From Deltaproteobacteria bacterium (GTDB lineage Bacteria > Desulfobacterota > Desulfobacteria > Desulfobacterales > Desulfatirhabdiaceae), in NCBI GenBank assembly GCA_026388755.1, contig JAPLJE010000103.1, positions 1 through 5,032 on the forward strand: DNA of 5,032 nucleotides. The letters run 5' to 3'. This document shows positions 1 to 4,320 of the stretch, piece after piece. Made by a program: the position numbers and the translations under genes. The notes below the pieces were generated by a model. That model was not told where the DNA came from. It saw only the letters and a list, made by a program, of their open reading frames with translations, and made no database searches. How positions within the stretch are numbered: position 1 is the first letter of the stretch; each line of letters opens with the position of its first letter.

Positions 1-1
1 A

Positions 2-184
2 TTTGATAACGCCCATGCCGTTAACATCGGCAGTGGGCCATCACGGCGTATGAGTTCAACACACGATCATCGGCACCGCCATGGCACGACCAAGCCGTAC
101 AAGTATCAAGGCGCGTTGGAGCTGTTACAGGATTTCTGGAACGAGGTAGATGCCGTATTGAAAGAGAAAGGAAGTATCCTATGA
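2..184 (+). CDS. TumE-family (DUF6516) toxin, C-terminal part only
   Basis: The last 60 codons of a gene that enters from the left edge, ending at TGA 182-184. The visible protein begins FDNAHAVNIG and has a His-rich stretch (HDHRHRHG, about visible residues 21-28), then a hydrophobic/acidic C-terminal helix (GALELLQDFWNEVDAVL). An aspartate/asparagine-His motif, then a D-H-x-H-R-type motif, then a closing amphipathic helix with FxxEVD is the layout I know from the C-terminal half of DUF6516 proteins, the toxin class named TumE. The stop overlaps the ATG of the next gene as ATGA, which implies translational coupling with the antitoxin. Family members are usually around 100-125 residues, so roughly half is missing from view. 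Whether the toxin is intact cannot be judged here. The family call rests on recall of the motif and on the paired neighbour; the biochemical target is not shown by the sequence. Confidence 0.72.
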   Translation, partial: FDNAHAVNIGSGPSRRMSSTHDHRHRHGTTKPYKYQGALELLQDFWNEVDAVLKEKGSIL

Positions 185-573
185 AAACCTTGCGAATTGG
201 CATAGCTTCCTATGAAGAAATGAAAGAGCGCACGATGGCAATTGCGCGTGGCGAATTGAAACCTGGAGATGACGAGCCAAAACTTTGGTTCACATCAATC
301 GAAAGTCTTGCCCGTGTGCTGTCAGATAAAAATCGCACACTGCTCAACCTCATTATTGAGCAACAGCCCAAGTCTATTGCCGAATTGGAAACCTTATCAG
401 GTCGTGCCAAATCCAATTTATCACGCACGTTGAAAAGCATGGAGCGTTTCGGCCTGGTTGAATTGCTCAAGGGTGAAGGCAGTGCAGTGTGTCCTCGTGT
501 TCCCTATGAGGAAATTCAACTTGATTTGCCGTTTGCTCACCATCAACGGGGCCATTTGGCGGCTTTGCGCTGA
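181..573 (+). CDS. TumA-like winged-helix antitoxin / transcriptional regulator
   Basis: A complete 130-residue soluble protein. The ATG overlaps the toxin stop by four bases and is preceded by an AGGAAG ribosome site at about 169-174, which fixes the start. Residues about 35-50 carry the FTSIESLARVLSDKNRTLL-type helix, and residues 64-96 form a clear winged helix-turn-helix: SIAELETLSG (first helices), AKSNLSRTLKSMERFGL (recognition helix) and VEL followed by a short wing. This resembles MarR/ArsR-like DNA readers. The C-terminal part (PYEEIQLDLPF and a His-rich end) is the likely toxin-contacting segment, by analogy with other toxin-antitoxin pairs. Toxin first, antitoxin second is the TumE-TumA order. 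The product probably neutralises the upstream toxin and represses the shared promoter, which lies outside the window. No damage is seen. A free-standing regulator is the alternative, but the ATGA coupling argues against it. Confidence 0.8.
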   Translation: MKTLRIGIASYEEMKERTMAIARGELKPGDDEPKLWFTSIESLARVLSDKNRTLLNLIIEQQPKSIAELETLSGRAKSNLSRTLKSMERFGLVELLKGEGSAVCPRVPYEEIQLDLPFAHHQRGHLAALR

Positions 574-593
574 CAAATGCTATGAATGTTTAA

Positions 594-940
594 GGATTGT
601 CCACCGCGCACCCGCTTAGAGGGGATGAAATACGAGCGGTCAAAGCATGGTTGAAGGAACGAGCGAGGACGAAGCCGGATGGAGACGCTTTTTTATCAGC
701 GAAAGGCGGTTTCCTTTGAACAGAAAGACGACATGGCTTGCGATCCGCGCATATGGAAAGAAAGCAGGACTTGCTCTGCCCGCTCATCCGCACATGCTCC
801 GACATGGTTGCGGTTTCGCCCTGGCCGATCAAGGGGCTGACACCAAGCTAATTCAGGATTATTTAGGACACAGGAATATTCAACATACTATAAGATACAC
901 GGCGACAAATCCGGCGCGGTTTGAAAAACTTTGGCGTTGA
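594..940 (+). pseudogene. Tyrosine recombinase (phage-integrase family), C-terminal remnant with frameshift
   Basis: From 594 one frame reads GLSTAHPLRGDEIRAVKAWL and continues to DGDA at 687-689. From there the homology passes to another frame (open to TGA 938-940) reading FFISERRFPLNRKT and on to the C-terminus. The switch falls in a run of six T at 689-694; one more T would restore a single frame, so this is a one-base deletion. The C-terminal half keeps the catalytic His-x-x-Arg (HMLRH), the second His (LGHRN) and the nucleophile Tyr (TIRYT), and ends ARFEKLWR. This type is common in small accessory and fimbrial-switch-like recombinases. The N-terminal DNA-binding domain and the first catalytic Arg are absent, because a stop at 591-593 lies directly before the homology. 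It is therefore inactive. It is not an integron integrase: the residues around HxxR and Tyr differ from the IntI pattern as I recall it. Confidence 0.82.
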
Positions 941-954
941 GGTGAGTCTGGAGG

Positions 955-1042
955 TTCTAACGCTCCGCATAAGCCGCCAGCCAAGGAAGCCTGATTGATG
1001 CAACGCCGCTGGTTTCGGCTGGCCTTAATGCGGTTGTTATGC
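955..1042 (-). other. attC-like integron recombination site
   Basis: An 88-bp imperfect palindrome. On the minus strand it starts with GCATAAC (R'' type; consensus RYYYAAC, 6 of 7) and ends with GTTAGAA (R' type; consensus GTTRRRY, 6 of 7). Inside, CCGCAT-AAG at 965-973 pairs with CTTAATGCGG at 1024-1033, with one bulged base. GCCAGCC at 976-982 pairs perfectly with GGCTGGC at 1017-1023. About 34 bases form the loop. Paired outer boxes, paired inner boxes, bulged bases and a variable loop are the defining layout of attC. The stop codon (TAA) of the DUF4238 gene at 1039-1037 lies inside the R'' box, as in many cassettes, and this sets the orientation. A simple transcription terminator is less likely because there is no T-run and the stem is interrupted in the attC manner. 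Confidence 0.82.
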
Positions 1043-2016
1043 ATTAATATCTTTCAGAATCCTTCTTCCATTTAATATAGACCCGTTATGCCCTAAAAAG
1101 TAAAAATCAATTTTCGGAGCATAAATCTGTTTGAACATAAACATGAGCATCTTGCTGTTTAACATTGCTACCAATTGTTTATTGCCACGCACTAAGCCTT
1201 TTTTGCCTTCAAACTCACCAAGTAAAGCAATGTTTTTTGAAAGAGGAAAATATACTTGTGTACTTTTCTGTCCAAATCCAGGACTTTCCCGATATATTGG
1301 TGGAATCTTTTCTGGTTCGTTCCAACTCAGATTTACGGGGTTGTCTGTAGTGATAAAAGGGCCAGATTCCTCCGTTGACTGAATTAACAACCAATTGCGT
1401 CCTTGTAAGTATGGCAGAATTGCATTTATTCCAAACATTTCCATTCTAATATGGTGTTCTTTTGGAAATTCGATTTTGTATGCTTTACTTTTGTGAAAGG
1501 TTTTGATGTCTTCATACGAAATATCGTCGTTGGCTTCATATCCACCGGCTTTCATTTGCGTTATCTGAGACTCCCAGCGTTCTTTTGTTGCCAAAGATAG
1601 ATCCATTAATTTCTCTAGTATCTGCGCTTGAAACTGTCTCCAGTTCTCACGTTGTTCTGGTAATCTAATGGCGAACAAAGCAATTAGTGTAAAAATACAA
1701 TCTTTGTTTGTGCCATCTATCTCTAATAATTCTTCAATTTGTTTTAATGCTGTTGCCGCTTTTCCTTCGAACTCTGCATAAGAATTTTCTACCGCATTTG
1801 GATCAATTCCTTCAATATCAACGCGATTAAAGTCCCTAATTCCACCGATATTCCTTGGTGTCGTTTCAAAAAATTTTTTCTCTTTGAAATCAATGACTGT
1901 TAATTTTGATTTTTTAGACCCACCCTTTGTGAATCCTTTTAGATAGCACTGAGAAAGATAGTGATGATGCCTTGCCTTCATATCTCTTGCTCTTGCATGT
2001 TGTATGGAAAGATAAC
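961..2016 (-). mobile_element. Solitary integron gene cassette carrying a DUF4238 gene
   Basis: The cassette is read on the minus strand: a short leader, one ORF, then attC. The left limit is the G|TT cleavage point of the R' box (GTTAGAA, complement of 955-961). The right limit is inferred as G|TTATCT (complement of 2011-2017), about 30 bases before the ATG, which gives about 1,056 bp and a leader of typical cassette length. GTTATCT shares its first five bases with the complement of the R'' box (GTTATGC), as expected if it was R' in the circular form. A second candidate boundary is GTTATTT (complement of 2032-2038). The insert is far more AT-rich than its neighbours. No second attC or attI is visible, so it is either an isolated insertion or the last piece of a lost array. 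Confidence 0.55.
1037..1981 (-). CDS. DUF4238 domain protein, cassette-borne
   Basis: A 314-residue protein without signal peptide or membrane segments. The N-terminus RHHHYLSQCYLKGF (residues 4-17) matches the HHY(L)xxxYLxxF opening typical of DUF4238. Further hallmarks are an acidic/aromatic ENSYAEFE helix (65-72), an ALFAIRLPEQRENW helix (101-114, with the RxPxxR pattern) and PFITTDNPVNL (208-218), a strand ending in the T-x-D-x-P-V motif. Its biochemical activity is not established to my knowledge; conserved His, Arg, Glu and Asp residues make an enzymatic role conceivable. The length fits a full-size family member. Base composition is strongly AT-rich (60-base samples at 25% and 37% GC) compared with about 57% in a sample of the permease gene, which indicates horizontal acquisition. 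The TAA stop lies inside an attC core box, marking it as a cassette gene. Only a weak AG-rich stretch (AAGAGCAAGAG) precedes the ATG. Confidence 0.8.
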   Translation of the reverse strand: MKARHHHYLSQCYLKGFTKGGSKKSKLTVIDFKEKKFFETTPRNIGGIRDFNRVDIEGIDPNAVENSYAEFEGKAATALKQIEELLEIDGTNKDCIFTLIALFAIRLPEQRENWRQFQAQILEKLMDLSLATKERWESQITQMKAGGYEANDDISYEDIKTFHKSKAYKIEFPKEHHIRMEMFGINAILPYLQGRNWLLIQSTEESGPFITTDNPVNLSWNEPEKIPPIYRESPGFGQKSTQVYFPLSKNIALLGEFEGKKGLVRGNKQLVAMLNSKMLMFMFKQIYAPKIDFYFLGHNGSILNGRRILKDINA

Positions 2017-2057
2017 GTGGTGCTTTTTATAAATAACATATTTTATTGATAAGTGAT

Positions 2058-2087
2058 TCTGTATGATATTTTCATGGCACTTGTCAA
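2058..2087 (-). promoter_or_regulatory. Candidate sigma-70 promoter upstream of the cassette gene
   Basis: On the minus strand a perfect TTGACA (2087-2082) is followed, after 18 bases, by TACAGA (2063-2058), a weak -10. It starts three bases after the higA stop codon and points at the DUF4238 gene. It lies outside the inferred cassette boundary, so it would be a resident promoter driving a captured cassette. The poor -10 keeps confidence low. Confidence 0.28.
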
Positions 2088-2089
2088 TT

Positions 2090-2407
2090 TTACAGATGCA
2101 TTTCGCCGCCGGCATTGGCTATGTTCGTGCAATGCTGTGGAATCTTTTTCAGAGCCTCACCCATTTCTTGTGCCGCAATCCGCAGCTCATAATTTTTTTG
2201 CAGGTTCATCCAAATATCCGGTCCGGTGCCGAACCATTTGCCCAGGCGCAAAGCCGTGTCGCCGGTAATACTGCGCTTGCCAGCAATAATCTGCGTTAGC
2301 CGGTTCGTCGGCACGCCCAATTCTTTCGCAAGTTCGTTTGCGCTCATACCGAGAGCTTTCAGCTCGTCGGCCAGGTGTTCCCCTGGATGAATGATAAATC
2401 TCGCCAT
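2090..2407 (-). CDS. higA: HigA-family antitoxin (XRE/VapI-type)
   Basis: A complete 105-residue protein. It opens with the HigA signature IHPGEHLADEL (residues 6-16). A Xre-type helix-turn-helix follows: MSANELAKELGVPTNRLTQI (21-40, helices 2 and 3 with the GVPTNRL turn), then AGKRSITGDTALRLGKWFGT (42-61) and PDIWMNLQKNYELRIA (63-78). These are the characteristic motifs of the HigA/VapI antitoxin family. In intact modules the protein binds the HigB mRNA-cleaving toxin and represses the higBA promoter. The ATG is preceded by AGGAGGT at 2418-2412, a near-ideal ribosome site, and follows the stop of the higB remnant by nine bases. The antitoxin looks undamaged while the toxin gene upstream is gutted, so it now acts, if at all, as an orphan antitoxin or regulator. 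Confidence 0.9.
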   Translation of the reverse strand: MARFIIHPGEHLADELKALGMSANELAKELGVPTNRLTQIIAGKRSITGDTALRLGKWFGTGPDIWMNLQKNYELRIAAQEMGEALKKIPQHCTNIANAGGEMHL

Positions 2408-2416
2408 AGTTACCTC

Positions 2417-2539
2417 CTAATGACAATCCACGATTTCCACGTTAAGTGCGCCAGGTGACCCATCCGGCCATTCAAAACGAATCCGTCATTGATCGTTAAT
2501 GCGAATACTGTATTGGCCTTTGCGATCCCCTTTGAGTGC
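2417..2539 (-). pseudogene. higB: HigB toxin remnant, C-terminal 40 codons with internal stop
   Basis: Immediately upstream of higA, in the classical toxin-first order, one frame reads ALKGDRKGQYSIRINDQ, a TGA, then RIRFEWPDGSPGALNVEIVD and CH, ending at TAG 2419-2417. The QYSIRIN-QWRIxF-W and VEIVDCH pattern is the C-terminal half of HigB/RelE-fold toxins. The TGA at 2488-2486 stands exactly where HigB has Trp (QWRI), so a single TGG-to-TGA change explains it. The N-terminal half of the roughly 92-residue toxin is missing: the frame is closed by TGA two bases before the homology starts, and promoter-like sequence begins about 20 bases upstream. This looks like an internal deletion plus a nonsense mutation. 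It cannot make a functional toxin. Confidence 0.85.
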
Positions 2540-2543
2540 TCAT

Positions 2544-2572
2544 GCTGTACCCTACAATATTATACGCTGTAC
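2544..2572 (-). promoter_or_regulatory. Putative higBA promoter -10 flanked by GCTGTAC direct repeats
   Basis: On the minus strand a perfect TATAAT occupies 2564-2559. On the plus strand the heptamer GCTGTAC occurs at 2544-2550 and again at 2566-2572, 22 bases apart (about two helical turns), one copy on each side of the -10. This is how an autoregulatory HigA operator could be arranged. No good -35 sits at the standard spacing: TTGACG overlaps the region too closely, and TAGACA is only 14 bases away. The promoter call is therefore tentative. Confidence 0.4.
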
Positions 2573-2800
2573 GTCAAATGTCTACTTTGTTGGAAGTTTT
2601 TATTTCTGTCAATGGTTTTGAGCAACTCCACCAACTTGCGGATACGGACGAAAACGCTGAAACACGTTCCATTGTGAAACGCTGGTTGCATCCCCGGTTT
2701 TACATGGTTTTCCGCATTCCTAACCTTTTTGATGTTCCAAACTGAAACGCCAGCATTGCCAACATGGCCCCTGCGAACAGCCATCTCTTTTCATCATGAT
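2573..2800. other. Intergenic stretch with no gene I can support
   Basis: About 230 bases between the higBA promoter area and the operon. Two short open frames cross it, one on each strand. Neither has a convincing ribosome site, a recognisable domain or consistent codon use. No tRNA, terminator or inverted-repeat pair delimiting an insertion sequence is evident. It may be eroded former coding DNA, since it lies exactly at the boundary between the accessory region and the conserved operon. Confidence 0.4.
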
Positions 2801-2806
2801 AATTTA

Positions 2807-2827
2807 AACATAATATTTCAATATGTT
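2807..2827. promoter_or_regulatory. Operator-like palindrome upstream of the usp-tauE operon
   Basis: AACATA (2807-2812) and TATGTT (2822-2827) are perfect inverted halves separated by nine AT-rich bases. Seven of ten position pairs in the 21-base element are complementary. It lies about 80-100 bases before the first gene, a normal place for a dimeric repressor or activator. Such AT-rich palindromes suit ArsR- or MarR-class regulators. The cognate regulator is not in the window, and chance occurrence in AT-rich DNA is possible. Confidence 0.3.
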
Positions 2828-2874
2828 ACTGATATATTTTTGGGCTGGCATCAATTTTGATTAGAGGAAGTATC

Positions 2875-2901
2875 ATGCAGCGCTTTGGAAAGGGAAAATA
2901 A
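2875..2901 (+). CDS. Possible eight-codon leader peptide before usp
   Basis: ATG at 2875 has the best-placed ribosome site of the area (GAGGAA, 2864-2869, six bases upstream) but is followed by only eight codons (MQRFGKGK) and a TAA at 2899-2901. It ends four bases before the probable ATG of the usp gene at 2906, an arrangement that fits translational coupling or a leader. It could equally be the remains of a one-base slip that once joined this ATG to the usp frame. Confidence 0.3.
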   Translation: MQRFGKGK

Positions 2902-2905
2902 GTGG

Positions 2906-3382
2906 ATGGAACAAATTCTGGTGAGCATGGACATCCGGCAGGAGGCTGACAGCCCTTTTCCGCTCTTTAATCAGGCCGAGACGGGCGGTTTTCTGGCAGC
3001 GGTATATCGGGCCATTCATCTGGCGGAACGGATCAAGGCCAATGTCCATCTTTTATTGGTTTGGTATCAAGAACCGACATCTTCCCCGGTAGATGCCTTC
3101 ACCGGACTGGAAGATGCGGCAAAAAAGCATCTTGAATTGATGATTGAAAAAGCCAGATCCAATGGGGTGAGTGTGCATTATTACATTTCTAAAGGGAATT
3201 TTGAAGATGAAGTCATCCGGTTTGTCGCAGAGAAAAAAATCACGCTGCTGATTCTCGGGCTGCCGTATGGGAATTCTGAAAGTTCCGTGGAATTCAATAA
3301 AGCGCTTTACGGTATCCGTCAAAACGTCCGGTGCGCCATCGAGCTGGTGCGGCGGAAAGAACCATTAACAAGGAGGAAGTAA
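2906..3382 (+). CDS. Universal stress protein (Usp) fold protein, divergent
   Basis: A soluble cytoplasmic protein of 158 residues from ATG 2906. The frame can also be entered at TTG 2885, which would add seven residues. I prefer ATG because MEQILVSMDI is the usual Usp first strand and AAGGGA (2890-2895) precedes it. The Usp alternating strands and helices are visible: strand ILVSMD, helix GFLAAVYRAIHLAERIKA, strand VHLLLVW, helix LEDAAKKHLELMIEKARSNG, strand SVHYYISKG, helix EDEVIRFVAEKK, strand ITLLILGLP and a final strand CAIELVRR. The nucleotide-binding signature G-2x-G-9x-G-S/T is not preserved (GLPYGNSESS instead), so ATP binding is doubtful. The stop is four bases from the permease ATG, and that gene's ribosome site lies inside the last codons here, so the two are co-translated. 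A role in sensing or regulating the permease is inferred from this linkage only. Confidence 0.82.
   Translation: MEQILVSMDIRQEADSPFPLFNQAETGGFLAAVYRAIHLAERIKANVHLLLVWYQEPTSSPVDAFTGLEDAAKKHLELMIEKARSNGVSVHYYISKGNFEDEVIRFVAEKKITLLILGLPYGNSESSVEFNKALYGIRQNVRCAIELVRRKEPLTRRK
3371..3376 (+). promoter_or_regulatory. Ribosome binding site of the permease gene inside usp
   Basis: A perfect AGGAGG overlaps the last Arg-Arg codons of usp and lies ten bases before ATG 3387. It fixes the permease start and couples its translation to usp. Confidence 0.85.
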
Positions 3383-3386
3383 CATA

Positions 3387-4319
3387 ATGACTCTACCCTG
3401 GCATCTTTACCTGCCGATTGCAGGCAACAGCGTGAACATTCTGCTGGTTTTCGGAATGGGCGGCATTGTCGGGCTCTTATCGGGCATTTTTGGAGTGGGC
3501 GGAGGGTTTCTGATGACCCCGCTGCTGATCATGATGGGGATTCCGCCCACGGTGGCCGCAGCTTCCGATTCCAATCAGATTGTAGGCGCTTCCACGGCCG
3601 GAACCATCGCCCATTTTCGCATGGGCAATGTGGACATCAAGATGGGTCTGCTGCTCCTTGTTGGCGGCGTGATCGGCGGAACCGGCGGTGTTCAGTTTAT
3701 CAAGGTTCTGAACCGTCTGGGCAGCGCTGATTTTCTAATTTCCGTCACGTATGTTCTGATGCTGGGCTTTATCGGAATTTATATGTTCCAGGAAAGCCTT
3801 CAGGCCCTGAGAACCCGGCATAAAGAACCGCCGGCTTCCGCTTCCAAGCCGTCGGCTTATGCCCGGATTGTTCAGGCATTGCCGGGGCAGATAATGTTCG
3901 ATAAATCAGGCGTCCGGCTCTCTGTCCTGATGCCTCTGGTTCTGGGCGGATTTGTCGGCGTGCTTTCTGCGATCATGGGGGTCGGCGGGGGCTTTATTAT
4001 GGTTCCCGTCATGGTGTATCTGCTGCGAATGCCCATGCACGTCGTGGTTGGTACCAGCCTTTTCCAGATTTTGTTTACTTGTGTGAATGTAACCGTCATG
4101 CAGGCATACACCAATCACACGGTCGATTTTGTCCTTGCCCTGATTCTGCTTTTGGGCTCAACGATTGGCGCCCAGTTCGGCGTCCGGATCAGCAAAAAAC
4201 TGAAAGCCGATCAGTTAAAAATCCTTCTGGCATCTCTGGTGCTGGTCGTAATGGTCAAAATGCTGTTGGATCTGCTGCTCACCCCGAACATCCTGCTGGC
4301 GTATATCGGAGGACATTAA
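3387..4319 (+). CDS. TauE/SafE (TSUP) family anion permease
   Basis: An inner-membrane protein of 310 residues with about eight hydrophobic segments in two homologous halves, the expected family architecture. Each half opens with the same signature: GLLSGIFGVGGGFLMTPLL (residues 29-47) and GVLSAIMGVGGGFIMVPVM (starting about residue 190, with VGGGF at 199-203). Each continues with a PxxVxxxxS/T-N/F-Q segment (PPTVAAASDSNQIV; MHVVVGTSLFQI) and a GGxIGGxxG or GSTIGAQFGVR motif. A hydrophilic loop (RTRHKEPPASASKPSAY, about residues 143-160) joins the halves. Family members move sulfite, sulfoacetate, taurine-derived anions, thiosulfate or other organosulfur anions, usually outward. The substrate here is not readable. 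The middle position in the operon and the exported partner downstream point to an envelope process. The gene is intact. Confidence 0.93.
   Translation: MTLPWHLYLPIAGNSVNILLVFGMGGIVGLLSGIFGVGGGFLMTPLLIMMGIPPTVAAASDSNQIVGASTAGTIAHFRMGNVDIKMGLLLLVGGVIGGTGGVQFIKVLNRLGSADFLISVTYVLMLGFIGIYMFQESLQALRTRHKEPPASASKPSAYARIVQALPGQIMFDKSGVRLSVLMPLVLGGFVGVLSAIMGVGGGFIMVPVMVYLLRMPMHVVVGTSLFQILFTCVNVTVMQAYTNHTVDFVLALILLLGSTIGAQFGVRISKKLKADQLKILLASLVLVVMVKMLLDLLLTPNILLAYIGGH
4308..4312 (+). promoter_or_regulatory. Ribosome binding site of the TIGR02186 gene
   Basis: GGAGG ends eight bases before ATG 4321 and overlaps the final codons of the permease gene. Only one base separates the permease stop from the next ATG, so the genes are tightly coupled. 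Confidence 0.8.
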
Positions 4320-4320
4320 A

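Noticed and set aside
594..940. Integron integrase (IntI) for the nearby attC
   Set aside because: The residues around the catalytic His-x-x-Arg and Tyr (HPHMLRHGCGFALADQG, HRNIQHTIRYTATNPARF) match the small accessory recombinase group and not IntI. The gene is also truncated and frameshifted.
955..1042. Reading the attC as belonging to a plus-strand cassette containing the recombinase remnant
   Set aside because: Core boxes fit equally on both strands, but only the minus-strand gene has its stop codon inside a core box, and only it ends directly at the site.
1131..1382. Plus-strand open frames inside the DUF4238 gene
   Set aside because: They run antisense through a well-supported family member and show no ribosome site or domain of their own.
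2011..2092. A second attC directly after higA, about 80 bases long
   Set aside because: A GTTATCT box exists at the far end, but no RYYYAAC box lies near the higA stop and no paired inner boxes could be found between them.
2536..2745. Plus-strand small protein across the intergenic stretch
   Set aside because: No ribosome site, no recognisable domain, and it overlaps the higB promoter area on the opposite strand.
2560..2784. Minus-strand 74-codon frame as a lost transposase or toxin
   Set aside because: The translation (for example VFVRIRKLVELLKTIDRNKN) suggests no family I can name, and no inverted repeats bound it.
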